Shown here in pieces: positions 23,050-33,799 of a stretch of 64,000 bases of DNA (positions are counted from its first letter, which is position 1; each line of letters begins with the position of its first letter). The DNA comes from Malaya genurostris. Lineage: Eukaryota; Arthropoda; Insecta; Diptera; Culicidae. The translations under genes and the position numbers were made by a program. The notes beneath the pieces were generated by a model that ran no database searches, was not told where the DNA came from, and was given only the letters and a program-made list of their open reading frames with translations. The stretch is from NCBI RefSeq assembly GCF_030247185.1, contig NC_080571.1:16523631-16587630 (forward strand), given 5' to 3'.

Positions 23050-23148
23050 TTTACGTCTGCTTAGCGGTTCAAATTGAACTGCCGAGTTTAGCACTAAGCA
23101 GTTCAATTTGAACTGCTCTGCACTGATGAGTCAAAGACGAAATGTAAA
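23050..23148 (+). ncRNA. complete hammerhead ribozyme, second array copy
   Basis: Same layout as the copy 262 bases upstream: TTTACGTC at 23050-23057 with cleavage after C23057, CTGATGA at 23123-23129, GUC-AAA-GAC stem II and GAAA at 23139-23142. The closing stem III arm is TGTAAA, so one pair becomes a G-U wobble. Cutting at 22795 and 23057 of one transcript would release a 262-nt RNA. Confidence 0.82.
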
Positions 23149-23368
23149 AAGTAATAAGAACATTTTTGTTTAGCACCGAAGTGACATGTCTAAACTGACG
23201 TGCCGAATGACTTTTGCTGGCCGATTCAGGTTCGATCATTTAGGGTTTAGTCAAATATTGTGCTTAAGGCACATAACCGGCTATGCACTGATGAGTCTAA
23301 GACGAAACGTTAACAAAATTCAACGGTTATGTGCCCTAAGCAAAAAAATAAGCTAACCCCTGAATGAG

Positions 23369-24559
23369 ATGAATTTTATTGAACGATTACGAGTAACGTG
23401 CACATCCCACGTGCAAAAAAAATTGAAAAAAATATGCACTCTATTTCCTCAGAGATCACTTAATCTATTTTAACAAACTTAGAATCTAATTCATCAGGAT
23501 CGAACCTCCGGTTACCGAGTAACGTGCACATTTCACGTACAATAAACTACAAGGATCAGCCTCATGGGGTTGTTCGAGCCATTGATGTGGAACAAGGCAA
23601 CCTAAATTTCTAATGATCGACATTTCCAATTAGTAGTCACACTTTTGAATCCGCAAATGCACGAGAGTCTGCTTAGATTGATCTTTATTAGGAACCAACA
23701 CCGAACACGCGAACCTAGAATATAGACTCTATATTACATCAATAGCCCAAATGTATGCAATTATATGTTTGTACATACGATACGGCTATCGATATTTAAG
23801 CTTCTCTTCGCCAAGCTTGTGTTCAAGTTTTGTATGCAAGCAGTTATTTTTATAGCGTTTCTCTACCATTACTACCATTCTGCGATTTCGGTTGAAGCGA
23901 TAAACTTTTTCTCATTATCAATCGAGTTCATCTTATATAAATTAGAAATGAATCTTATGCACTCAAAATTTACCCTGGGGTAGTTGTTAATTTCTCAGGC
24001 GAAACGACATAACATGGAATTTCATCCGATCTTGTATGACACAATATTAGAGCATACCAATTGAAGCTTTAAATCGTTTTATGGCACTTTTTTTCTTGCT
24101 GTCTAGCAACAACCTACCTCTAGCATGCTACGCGTAGGACTGAATCGTTAGCTATAATTTTGCTTATATTTATAGCTTCGCATGCTTCCAACAGCTTCGC
24201 GTGCTTCCAACAGCTTCGCTTTTGCATCGATTGACCAATCAGAGCGATGCTTTCCCTTTGATATATCGCCTACTCCTTAAAAAACCGTCGACTATGGCAG
24301 GGAAATCCGGTGTGCCGGAGATTTTTTGCAGACAAAATAGGACACTGCTAGCTATTCATCAACATTTCAATGATATACAATTAAAAATACATGGCTATGA
24401 ACATTCAAATTAATACGTAGAAATATTTTCAATCAAATGGTGACATAATATTAATAATTGATACAAAATTGACTGAGTTGTAATTGTTCAAAACCTGACC
24501 ACATTTCTACGTGTATTTTTCTTGAGTTTCTAATTTGCACCCCTATATAGAAAACAAAA
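23369..24559. other. unassigned DNA with scattered repeats
   Basis: A short GAACCTCCGGTTACCGAGTAACG block near 23510 belongs to the CTTCCGGTTCCGG family. At 24177-24215 GCATGCTTCCAACAGCTTCG occurs twice in tandem. Frames of 70-72 residues at 23765 and 24201 are unrecognised. Confidence 0.35.
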
Positions 24560-26030
24560 ATGTGTTCCACATTAAAAATTGAAGAAGATATGCACTCTAT
24601 TTCTTCAGAGATCACTTTAACAAACTTAGAATCAAATATTCAGCCAGTTCTATAGCCTGTAAGAGCATTTTTTTTCGAATCCGACTTCCGCTTTCGGAGT
24701 AACGAGATGGAAAGTGCCAAAAATTGTCATTGGATTTTCTCTGAAGCCTCTGAACCGAATTTCCCAACCTTAGTTTTAAATCGAAGCTTTAAGATCCCAT
24801 AGAATGCTGATAAATTTTATCCAGATATGATATCTAGAGGCTGCTGAGTACGGAAAAGAACAGAAATTCATGAACGTGTTTCTAAACATGACAACAACCA
24901 ATTTCTTTCTACTAGTCGTATAATTTTGGCATTGTGCAGGTCTGGTTGGTTGATGACCAAAACAAAAATAGTTTCGGTTATAACGTTTCCCAGTTACCGG
25001 TTCCGTAAGTACCGGAAATAGTGTTCAAAGACATCAAAACGGAACTCACTTTATACCCGCAGAGACGGCCGAACAAATTGCATCAACTTAGGATCAAATG
25101 AAAGGTCTGGTAGTCTCGTAGGTTACTATGGAATTCGGATCCTTTAAAAAGTGTTGAAAATCTGAAACCATCGTTTAGAGAGAGGTTACCGAAAACGTAA
25201 TATTTTTTCCAAATTTAGGGCTCCAAGCTTTTTTAATTTGTAGGCTATGTTAGATAACGACCAATCGAACCAACATGGGTTATACCGGATCCCAGTTCAC
25301 GGTTCGGAGTATATCGGAAATAGTGGTCAAAAATATCGAAATGAAACTTATTTTACTTTCTCTGTGATGGTTGGACCGATTTTCTCGAATTTAGGCTCAA
25401 GCCCCATAAGCTGCTATTGAATTTTGATCGGACCAAATTTCTGGTCCCGGAATCACAGAGTGAAGTGTATTCAATGTTTAAATCCGTCATTTAGAGTGAC
25501 GAAGCAAAAATACTAAAAAGATTTGTCTTAAACCTGTAAAAAGTTATTAGTTGTGGTAGTGTTAGAGAGTCTTAGAGTAAATGAAAAGCATTTTGAAGAA
25601 TACCACAGTAATATGAGAAAGGCGTCGTTACACCATTGGGTGATTCACTTTCAACTCTGTTGCTCTGTAACCGGAAAGCAGATCTGAAAATGTGATGCGA
25701 AAAATCTTTTCATATGAATTTAAGCATGTGCAAATCGGTCCCGCGGTGCTGAGAAAATCTTGAGCATTTTTTCATAGAGTATTACACATTTTATTCCTTT
25801 ACTTCGGAGCCGGTAGTCGAATCGGAATAAACTTAATTAGAGACTAAGATCTAGACGAACGGAAACGAATGATATATAAAACTCGATTTTCATAGTGATT
25901 ACATAGCCTTTCTTAGTGAGAAAGGCGATCATTGACAAAATTTACTTATCGTTTTTTCTTCACGTTTCTTCATCAGTGTATTAACAGTTCAAATTCACCT
26001 GGCATTACCACCCAGCAATTTAATTTGGAA
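24560..26030 (+). repeat. degenerate CTGAACCGATTTT family, forward copies
   Basis: Recurring blocks: CAGAGATCACTT with AACAAACTTAG near 24610, CCGACTTCCGCTTTCGG near 24685, a GGTTCCGTAAGTACCGGAAATAG block near 25000 with a related copy near 25300, and a family terminus GAGAAAGGCGTCGTTACACCA near 25615. Diverged tandem units of a few hundred bases, no coding frame. Confidence 0.5.
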
Positions 26031-26202
26031 CGGGTCATTTTGATGAAAGGGCTATTTTGCAAATTGATTATTTAACTGAATTTTTTTTATTCAATGTTTC
26101 TTTATATGTAATAAGTTTCAAAGCGGCATTAGGACAGTTGAATTATTCGGCAGTTAACCTTGCGGAGAACACACCTTTTGGCGGAATGACATTACGCGGA
26201 AT

Positions 26203-26620
26203 GACATTCGGTGAAATGGCTTTGGTCGAAATAGCTTTCGCGAAACGGCTTTCGATGAAACGGCTTACGGTGAAATGGCTTTCGGCGAAATGGTTTTCGA
26301 CGAAATTTCTTTCGGCGAAATGGCTTTCGGCGGAATGACTTTCGGCGAAATGGCATTCGGCGAAATGGCATTCGGCGAAATGGCATTCGGCGAAATGGCT
26401 TTCGGCGAAATGGCTTTCGGAGAAAAGGTTTTCGGTGAAATGGCTTTCGGTGAAATGGGTTTCTGTGAAATGGCATTCGGCGAAATGGCTTTCGGCGAAA
26501 TGGTTTTCGGCGGAATGGTTTTCGGCGGAATGACTTTCGGTGAAATGGCTTTCGGTGAAATGGCTTTCGGTGAAATGGCTTTCGGTGAAGTGGCTTTCGG
26601 CGAAATGGCTTTCGACGAAA
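26203..26620. repeat. 15-bp minisatellite GGCGAAATGGCTTTC
   Basis: About 28 head-to-tail units with few substitutions, much more regular than the arrays in elements A and B, implying recent expansion within this copy. Confidence 0.85.
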
Positions 26621-26763
26621 TCACTCTAATCCGTTCAATTGAAATCGAATTCTGCTTAAGGCATTTTCCGTACATAAGAAACACTTTGATAATCTAGTTC
26701 TCTGTATTCGCTAAGCGGTGAACTGCTTGGTGGCAATGACAGTTCATTTTGAACTGCTAATGC

Positions 26764-26789
26764 ACTGATGAGTCTAAGACGAAGCGTAA
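26764..26789 (+). ncRNA. hammerhead core remnant, inactive
   Basis: CTGATGAGTCTAAGAC is followed by GAAG instead of GAAA, and no matching stem III arm with a cleavage triplet is found upstream. The upstream piece (CTAAGCGGTGAACTGC...) is a shortened stem I. Inferred non-functional. Confidence 0.5.
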
Positions 26790-28089
26790 AGAAGAACAAT
26801 CAAGATGTGTGCTTTTTGCTCAAAACAAACGTTTAATTTTCATACACGTAGAGATTGACTTTTTAAACATAAACATTTATTGGAAGCTGTAATTGAGCAG
26901 ATATTTTATTAGTATAGTATTTTATTTATTTGCTGGTTTAATACGAAACGAAAATGTCGTCTTCAGAGCTGGGAAAATCAAGTGAAAAAAATCGTCAAAT
27001 CGAGATCACTGCCAAAAAATAGTTTCCGAATAAAGATCACTATTGATCTGATCTTTTCAGGAACAGTTGATCAGTGATCTTTAAATCAAGTCGATCAAAA
27101 TCGATACCGATCTTCGAAGAAATAGTTTTCGGCGAAACGGCTTTCGGCGAAATGATGTATTCGGCAAAACGACTTTCGGTGAAATGACTTTCGGTGAAAC
27201 AACTATCGGTGAAATGATTTTCGGTGAAATGACCCGCTTCCAAACCAAACGAGATTCGAGCAGATTTGAGCATTGTGGAAGAAAATCACATATGACCAAG
27301 ATCAGGCACACGGAACCACCCGCGATCCCATTTCAACCAGAATATTAGTTAATTTTCTGAATTCGATTGGTTAAAATTTGGTACAACTAATCGATTGTTG
27401 TTTTAACAAAACTGTCATTTTTGTTTTTCGATTAGCAGAAACGATGGTTGAAACAACTAATTTAACTGTTTGAAAAAAAAATGCTGTCAATTAGTGAGGA
27501 CACATACCTTTCAATTCAACAAATATTTTAGTTGAAATAACTGGTGTAGTTATTGAAACAAAATTCTGTTAGTTGAAAAATAAATCGGTTTTATTTGTTT
27601 TAGACATTGCAAATAGTTGAATCAATTCGAATAATGTTATTGATTTGGGAAAATTTTAGTCAATTTATATGAGCTTAGGTGCATCAACCGCTGGGAATTG
27701 GAATTTTGCGACGGCAATTCAAACGCGCCATTCAATCGCAGCGCGTTCTATGTGTTTGAAACCCTTCGCTCCTGTTACTTTCATAAATTCAATTCATGTC
27801 AAAAAGCGTTTTATTGCTAATCCATGAACATCATCATCGGTATCAAACAGCTGGAACTAAAACAGTCTGCTGGAAGTAAATAATGATCGAATTTGAAGCA
27901 TAAAATTTTTGCGCATACCTGAAGGATTACGAGATGATCATTCATTAACATTTTCTAATTTGTCACCAAATCTTTTTCATCTTAAACAAGGTTAACTTTA
28001 TCACAACACCGCTGTTAGATAAACACTTGTTATCATAAATTTTCTCAAATCGAATGAACACAATTTCACCAAACGCTTTAACCATCGAT

Positions 28090-28713
28090 TTTTTTTTTTA
28101 TTCATTAATAATATATTTAAAGGCACACTGCTAAAGCTCTAAGATGCCAAGGGTATTTTCTTATCTTGATTAATGACTAACTTAAAACTAGGGTATTATC
28201 ATTAGGGTAGTGACGTATTCCGGTCGCAATGGTCGATTCTGGCAGATTCAGTTGCAGTTGCAGTTGGCGATCGGCAATGGTCGATGGATTGAATGTAATA
28301 CGAGTGTCTTCCAGATGACGATTCTACGTGGGTCCGCGAGAAACACCCCCAGGCCACGGATACCCGGCGGGTGGTCCGCATGTTGGTCATCGATTGGAGC
28401 AGTTTTCCGTGGACGATGATGGTGAACCTAAGAGATTGAAAGAAACATGGAGAAGTAATTTTGTGGAAAACGGAGTGAAAAAAGGGAGTATGGGAACGAA
28501 TGACTGAATACGACAAAGATCTAATTAGTTGACATCGAGATGGTGGAGAAACGGAGGAAAAGGGAACGAAAAAATTAGTGACAGCAAAAAGATCTTGTTA
28601 TTTTCGACAGAGATGGTGGACAGACTAGGGATTGGGAGAATCGGGCGAATGTTAGTCTCGAACCTATAGGTGAAGATTATTCTTGGCCTCGACAAGAGAG
28701 AGGATATTACGAG
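28090..28713 (-). other. 3' UTR of the I-clade element
   Basis: Non-coding tail from the ORF2 stop to the A-rich end. It holds no frame of note; the 104-residue frame at 28202-28516 has no features. The tail is a plain A run after GAATAAA rather than TAA repeats. Confidence 0.75.
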
Positions 28714-31700
28714 TTACACTTGTATATTAATATGTTTAAGGTACTGGTATATTAGAAGCATATATAAACTATCCCGACTCGCCAACACATCCCGAACCGG
28801 AACCTCAGGCGGTCTACCTCGGGCCCTAAGGGATTCCAGTAGCTGCGACCTGACGTCACGATACTCTACGCACGACCACACGACATGCTCGATGTCCTGA
28901 TAACCGTCGCCACAGGTGCAGAGACCGCTCTCCGCGAGCCCAATACGCCGGAGATGTGCGTTGAAGGTGTAGTGATTTGACATGAGCCGCGACATAACAC
29001 GAATGAAATCGCGACTCACGTTCATCCCCCTGAACCAAGGTTTCGTCGATACCTTAGGGATAATGGAGTGTAGCCATCGTCCCAGTTCGTCATTGCTCCA
29101 TGAAGTTTGCCAACTTTCGAGAGTTTTCTGACGAGAGATTCTGAAAAATTCATTGAAGCATATTGGTCTTTCATAAATATCACCTTCTAATGCGCCCACT
29201 TTAGCCAATGAGTCTGCCTGTTCATTGCCTGGAATGGAACAATGCGAAGGGACCCAGACTAACGATATTGAATAAGACCGTCCAGATAAAGTTCTCAAAT
29301 GTTCCCGTATTTTCCCCAGGAAATATGGGGGATACTTTCCTGGCTTCATTGCCCGAAGAGCTTCTATTGAGCTTAGACTGTCCGTGACAATGAAGTAATG
29401 GTCTTTGGGCAAGGTTTCAATGATCTCAAGAGTGTACTGAATGGCAGCTAGTTCTGCGACGTAAACTGAAGCTGGATCACTGAGTTTGTAAGAAGCGGTG
29501 ATGTTTTGATTGAAGATGCCGAAGCCTGTGGACTCGTTGATGTATGATCCGTCAGTGTAGAATATCTTTTCACAGTTGACTGTTCTGAATTTGTTATAAA
29601 AAATATTGGGGGCCACTTGAGGGCGTACGTGATCCGGAATTCCACGAATCTCTTCTCTCATGGATGTGTCGAAAAATACAGTGGAATCAGAAGTATCCAA
29701 GAATAGGACACGGTTGGGCACAAACGAAGAAGGGTTAATATTCTGAGCCATGTAATCAAAATACAAGGACATAAAACGGGTCTGAGAATTGAGCTCGACA
29801 AGCCTTTCGAAGTTTTCAATCACCCTCGGATTCAAGATTTCGCATCGGATTAGCAATCGATATGAGAGATCCCAGAATCGGTTTTTCAACGGTAAGACGC
29901 CCGCCAACACTTCGAGACTCATCGTATGAGTTGACTGCATGCAACCTAAGGAAATACGCAAGCAACGATACTGGATTCTTTCCAGCTTGATGAAATGAGT
30001 GTTCGCCGCGGATCGGAAGCAAAAGCATCCATATTCCATAACGGACAATATCGTTGTTTGGTACAACCTGATCAGGTCTCCTGGATGGGCACCCCACCAC
30101 GATCCGGTTATCGTACGAAGAAAGTTGATTCTCCGTTGGCATTTTTGTTTCAGATATCTAATGTGACATCCCCAGGTGCCTTTGGAGTCGAACCAGACCC
30201 CGAGATATTTAAATGTGAAGACCTGAGCTATGGTTTCACCCCCTAGTTGAAGCAGTAATTGTGCTGGTTCTCGCTTCCTTGAAAATACAACTAGCTCAGT
30301 TTTCTCCGTAGAGAACTCGATACCCATTTGAAGAGCCCATGTCGACAAGTTGTCGAGGGTATCTTGTAATGGTCCTTGGAGATCGGCAGCTTTGCGTCCT
30401 ATAATAGACACAACGCTGTCGTCGGCAAGTTGTCTTAGCGTGCAAGATGTGTTGATACATTCATCAATATTGCTTACGTAAAAATTGTATAAAAGGGGGC
30501 TTAAACATGAGCCCTGAGGAAGACCCATGTAACTGAATCGTATTGTCGACAAATCACCATGCGCGAAATACATGTGTTTCTCGGACAATAGATTATACAA
30601 AAAGTTATTCAAAATTGGTGAAAGACCATGCTGATGCAACTTCTCAGATAGGATGTTTATGGAAACTGAGTCAAAGGCCCCCTTGATGTCGAGGAAAACT
30701 GACGCCATTTGTTCTTTACGAGCAAATGCCATTTGAATTTCTGTTGAGAGCAACGCAAGACAATCGTTCGTTCCTTTGCCCCTGCGGAAACCAAATTGTG
30801 TATCTGAAAGCAAGCCATTAGTCTCCACCCAATTGTCAAGACGAAAGAGAATCATTTTTTCGAACAATTTCCGGATGCAGGAAAGCATAGCAATCGGCCG
30901 ATACGAATTGTGATCGGAGGCTGGTTTTCCTGGTTTTTGGATGGCGATCACTCGCACTTGTCTCCAGTCGTGTGGGACAATATTACCCGTAAGAAACTTG
31001 TTAAATAAATTCAACAAGCGCCTTTTCGCAGGGTCAGGGAGATTTTTCAACAAGTTGAATTTAATTCTGTCTAGCCCCGGGGCTTTATTGTTACACGACA
31101 AGAGTGCGAGTGAGAACTCTACCATCGAAAACGGTGTTTCGTTTGTATTTGATGTCGCGGCGCGGGTGATCTTCTGTTCCGGAACAGAGTCTGGGCATAC
31201 TTTTTTAGCGAAATCGAATATCCAGCGGTTGGAATATTCCTCGCTTTCATTCGTGGCGTTTTGGTTGCGCATTCGTCGGGCTGTGTTCCAAAGAGTGCTC
31301 ATCGATGTTTCTTTTGATAATCCTTCAACAAACCGTCGCCAATAACCAAGTTTCTTTGCTTTGACTAAGTTCTTCATTTGCTTGTCTAACGCCGCGTAAT
31401 TCCGATAATTATCGGGTGTTCCATTTTTTCTGAACTTTTTGAACGCTAAAGATCTTTCCGCGTTCAGTGATGAGCACTCTTTGTCCCACCACAGGTTAGG
31501 AGGACGGATGTTGGTTTTCGCGCCAGGTACACGTTTCGTCTGAGCTTGAGTCGCGGTGTCGAGAATCAAGTCAGCCAACAACGTGTACTCTTCCTCCGGA
31601 GGAAGTTCTTGTGTTGATTCTAGTTTCTCAGATATCGAATTTGCGTAGTATTTCCAATCAATATTTCGTGTGAGGTCATACGAAACATTGATTGTCTCCG

Positions 31701-32394
31701 ATGGTCTTAATCCGTAGGCGATTGAAATTACGATAGGTAGATGGTCGCTACCGTGGGGATCGGGGATCACCTTCCACGTGCAATCCAACCGTAGCGAGGT
31801 CGAGCATAAGGATAAATCCAGCGCGCTTGGTCTTGCTGGTGGTGCGGGAATCCGTGTCATTTCTCCGGTATTCAAAATAGTCATATTGAAGTTATCGCAA
31901 AGATCATAGATCGCGGTTGATCTGTTGTCATCATGAAGACAACCCCATCCCGCACCGTGAGAGTTAAAGTCTCCTAAAACTAACGTCGGTGCGGGAAGAA
32001 GTTGCATGATACTGCTGAGCCAGTGGTACCCAACTGAGGCTCTAGGGGGAATGTAGATGGAAGCAATGCAAAGGTCCTTGCCTTTCATTGTGACATGACA
32101 TGCGACAACTTCAATACCTGGTATCGATGGGAGGTTAATTCGATAGAAGGAGTAGCACTTTTTGATCCCCAAAAGTACTCCTCCGTAGGGATCGTCTCGA
32201 TCCAGGCGAATAATGTTAAAATCGTGGAAGTTCAGGGAAACATCAGAAGTTAGCCAAGTTTCGCACAATGCAAATGCGTCACATTTCAGATTATTCACAA
32301 GAATTTTAAAAGAATCTATTTTTGGGATGATACTTCTACAATTCCACTGTAAAACAGTGATTGAATCCGTGACCTCGGTGGATGAGTTAGCCAT
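28714..32394 (-). CDS. I-clade ORF2: endonuclease, reverse transcriptase, RNase H
   Basis: A 1226-residue polyprotein without internal stops. An APE-type endonuclease at about 12-225 nicks the target, with Glu45 (CETW), Asp142/Asn144 (GDFN) and Asp217-His218 (GSDH). The reverse transcriptase spans about 470-760, with Asp569 (FLDIKGAFD), the LPQGSCLSPLLYN block at 625-637 and the active-site LADD at 656-659. RNase H at about 940-1070 keeps Asp948 (YTDGS), Glu981 (AELAA), Asp1005 (VTDS) and Asp1061 (EQADS). A C-terminal Cys/His motif (C1159, C1161, H1170, C1175) follows, as in related elements. All catalytic positions I can check are present, so the enzyme may be active. ATG 32394 overlaps the ORF1 stop. 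Confidence 0.93.
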   Translation of the reverse strand: MANSSTEVTDSITVLQWNCRSIIPKIDSFKILVNNLKCDAFALCETWLTSDVSLNFHDFNIIRLDRDDPYGGVLLGIKKCYSFYRINLPSIPGIEVVACHVTMKGKDLCIASIYIPPRASVGYHWLSSIMQLLPAPTLVLGDFNSHGAGWGCLHDDNRSTAIYDLCDNFNMTILNTGEMTRIPAPPARPSALDLSLCSTSLRLDCTWKVIPDPHGSDHLPIVISIAYGLRPSETINVSYDLTRNIDWKYYANSISEKLESTQELPPEEEYTLLADLILDTATQAQTKRVPGAKTNIRPPNLWWDKECSSLNAERSLAFKKFRKNGTPDNYRNYAALDKQMKNLVKAKKLGYWRRFVEGLSKETSMSTLWNTARRMRNQNATNESEEYSNRWIFDFAKKVCPDSVPEQKITRAATSNTNETPFSMVEFSLALLSCNNKAPGLDRIKFNLLKNLPDPAKRRLLNLFNKFLTGNIVPHDWRQVRVIAIQKPGKPASDHNSYRPIAMLSCIRKLFEKMILFRLDNWVETNGLLSDTQFGFRRGKGTNDCLALLSTEIQMAFARKEQMASVFLDIKGAFDSVSINILSEKLHQHGLSPILNNFLYNLLSEKHMYFAHGDLSTIRFSYMGLPQGSCLSPLLYNFYVSNIDECINTSCTLRQLADDSVVSIIGRKAADLQGPLQDTLDNLSTWALQMGIEFSTEKTELVVFSRKREPAQLLLQLGGETIAQVFTFKYLGVWFDSKGTWGCHIRYLKQKCQRRINFLRTITGSWWGAHPGDLIRLYQTTILSVMEYGCFCFRSAANTHFIKLERIQYRCLRISLGCMQSTHTMSLEVLAGVLPLKNRFWDLSYRLLIRCEILNPRVIENFERLVELNSQTRFMSLYFDYMAQNINPSSFVPNRVLFLDTSDSTVFFDTSMREEIRGIPDHVRPQVAPNIFYNKFRTVNCEKIFYTDGSYINESTGFGIFNQNITASYKLSDPASVYVAELAAIQYTLEIIETLPKDHYFIVTDSLSSIEALRAMKPGKYPPYFLGKIREHLRTLSGRSYSISLVWVPSHCSIPGNEQADSLAKVGALEGDIYERPICFNEFFRISRQKTLESWQTSWSNDELGRWLHSIIPKVSTKPWFRGMNVSRDFIRVMSRLMSNHYTFNAHLRRIGLAESGLCTCGDGYQDIEHVVWSCVEYRDVRSQLLESLRARGRPPEVPVRDVLASRDSLYMLLIYQYLKHINIQV

Positions 32395-33799
32395 CGAAGG
32401 ATACGATCGCTGAAAGAAGGGGCCATTTTGCAGTCAACTGCTTCAAAAAAGTTCTAACTGTAGGTATCAAAGCCATAAACAGGCTTTTAAGGGGATCAGA
32501 GATATTGAAGGTGGTAAAAATCCAGTCCACAACATCGGAGAATTTTATGAGCCCAGCACCCAGCTGATTCTCTGTTGGGTTTTCAGGGGCACTTGGGGAT
32601 TTTGGTGTCCCGGGAAGTGGTGGGAATTCCTTCTCAGAATTGAGTTTTCCGAAACCAGGAACTTTTTGCTTCGGAGCTTTTTCTCCACTACTCCTAAATA
32701 TAAATGTTGGAGGCCCATCGGAAGACATCTTCGAACCCTTACTTGGGAGCTTATGAGAGGATTTGTTTACTCTTTTTCTAAAGCTATGAGGGACCGCCGA
32801 AGATGTACCTTCCAATGGGTCGTCAAACTCGCTCTCGTCAGTTGACAAGCAGGTATAGATGTTCGTTGATTGTTTAGGGGGTGTGGCAGTCTTGAGCATG
32901 TCAGCAAAGGAACGCTTGGAGTGTTCCTTCAGGGAACGCTTCATGTTATCCTTGCGCATTTTGTACGCAGGACATGCCATTAGGTCATGCGGACCCTCCT
33001 TACAGTAAAGACACTTTTCAGTGCGTTTACCGCAAGAGCCATCCGCATGAGACCCCCCACAGTTAGCACAACGGAGCTTATTGCAGCAATGGGATGTTGT
33101 GTGTCCCAGTTGCTTGCAGTTGGTGCAGTTCATTAAACGCGGAACAAAAAGACGAACAGGGAGGCGCACTCGGTCCAGGAGGACGTAGTTAGGTAAAGCC
33201 GAGCCAGCGAAGGTCACCCGATACGAGTCTGATTGGGGATATGATTTGGTACCATCCCCCGCGATCGACACTGAATGCAATCGCTTGCAATCCAGTATCT
33301 TTACGGTCTTAAGTAAGGGGTTTTTAAAGCAACCCATCCCGTACTTAAGAACGTCTTCGCATGTCAAACTGGCATCGGTGACCACGCCGTCAATCTCGAC
33401 TTCACGAGCGGGGATGTACACACGATATTCCCGCGTAAAGAGCTCGCATTGAACGATCTCGTTAGCCTGTTTTGCACTGGTTAACGAGACCCTAAGCTTG
33501 TCTGGGCGCACCTTGTCGATACTCTTAACGGTAGAGTATCGCTTTGACAGTTCTCTCGATAATTGAAGAGTGTTCAATTTTTTTCCATTTAATTTGGGCC
33601 GGAAATAAACCGTATACGGTCCGGCCGGGAGTGCAAGTCCGTCGGGATAATTTTTAACGCGGGGTTTGTTGCTATTAGCAGTTGTATCCATTTCATTATC
33701 TGGTGGATCAGGATTATGTTTCTCAATGTTTATCATGACACGGAATTGTATCCGTGCGGGTAAGAGATCTGGGGTACTATCAGGTAATTTAAACGACAA
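32387..33799 (-). CDS. I-clade ORF1, gag-like nucleic-acid-binding protein
   Basis: A 470-residue protein that would bind the element's RNA and form the ribonucleoprotein needed for retrotransposition. Three zinc knuckles lie in a row: CX2CX4HX4C at residues 225-238, CX2CX3HX4C at 244-256 and CX2CX4HX4C at 263-276. Upstream (about 60-220) is a conserved region of the I-type ORF1 (PYTVYFRP, then LPNYVLLDRVRLPVRLFVP just before the knuckles). The C-terminal part is Ser/Pro/Lys-rich. The stop codon lies inside the first codons of ORF2: the shared string ATGGCTAA gives an 8-base overlap, suggesting coupled or reinitiated translation. The frame is intact. ATG 33799 is the first long-frame start after a 404-base leader. 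Confidence 0.88.
   Translation of the reverse strand: MSFKLPDSTPDLLPARIQFRVMINIEKHNPDPPDNEMDTTANSNKPRVKNYPDGLALPAGPYTVYFRPKLNGKKLNTLQLSRELSKRYSTVKSIDKVRPDKLRVSLTSAKQANEIVQCELFTREYRVYIPAREVEIDGVVTDASLTCEDVLKYGMGCFKNPLLKTVKILDCKRLHSVSIAGDGTKSYPQSDSYRVTFAGSALPNYVLLDRVRLPVRLFVPRLMNCTNCKQLGHTTSHCCNKLRCANCGGSHADGSCGKRTEKCLYCKEGPHDLMACPAYKMRKDNMKRSLKEHSKRSFADMLKTATPPKQSTNIYTCLSTDESEFDDPLEGTSSAVPHSFRKRVNKSSHKLPSKGSKMSSDGPPTFIFRSSGEKAPKQKVPGFGKLNSEKEFPPLPGTPKSPSAPENPTENQLGAGLIKFSDVVDWIFTTFNISDPLKSLFMALIPTVRTFLKQLTAKWPLLSAIVSFDG

Larger units (their letters stand above)
22436..23368 (+). repeat. tandem hammerhead-ribozyme repeat array (about 262-bp unit)
   Basis: Three forward units have their hammerhead core CTGATGAG at 22600, 22861 and 23123, spaced 261 and 262 bases. 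The first has a mutated core and no cleavage side. The second and third are complete. An inverted decayed core lies at 22441-22475 (CTAATGAG). An inverted unit part at 23161-23285 is followed by a forward core at 23288. The unit body holds conserved stretches such as CTAGCACAAAATTTGGCTAA and GTTCGGCACGTCAGAAAAGA. No ORF. The arrangement (tandem plus inverted partial units) recalls retrozymes and Penelope-like element repeats. Confidence 0.8.
26031..27236. mobile_element. fold-back element C with a long 15-bp array
   Basis: Ends are CGGGTCATTT and AAATGACCCG, and the inverted match extends outward into TTTGGAA on both sides. The left arm holds about 28 units of GGCGAAATGGCTTTC (26203-26620). 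The right arm holds about 8 units (27117-27236). Because the unit is 15 bp, each frame repeats five residues, so frames of 94-140 residues stay open on both strands (AFGEM or SPKAI repeats). I regard these as by-products. The core includes a decayed hammerhead half at 26764-26789. Confidence 0.7.

Noticed and set aside
23288..23314. Fourth forward hammerhead core in the array
   Set aside because: The core is intact (GAAA present), but no upstream arm with a cleavage triplet complements its CGTTAAC, so I do not list it as a complete ribozyme.
22436..23368. CRISPR-like reading of the repeated palindromic units
   Set aside because: Units are about 262 bp with homologous bodies rather than short repeats with unique spacers, the genome is eukaryotic, and the repeats have a full hammerhead fold.
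26265..26697. 139- and 140-residue frames on both strands with pentapeptide repeats
   Set aside because: They are translations of the 15-bp array in fold-back element C, open on both strands at once, with no non-repeat domain.
30941..31345. 134-residue plus frame
   Set aside because: Antisense shadow of the I-clade ORF2.
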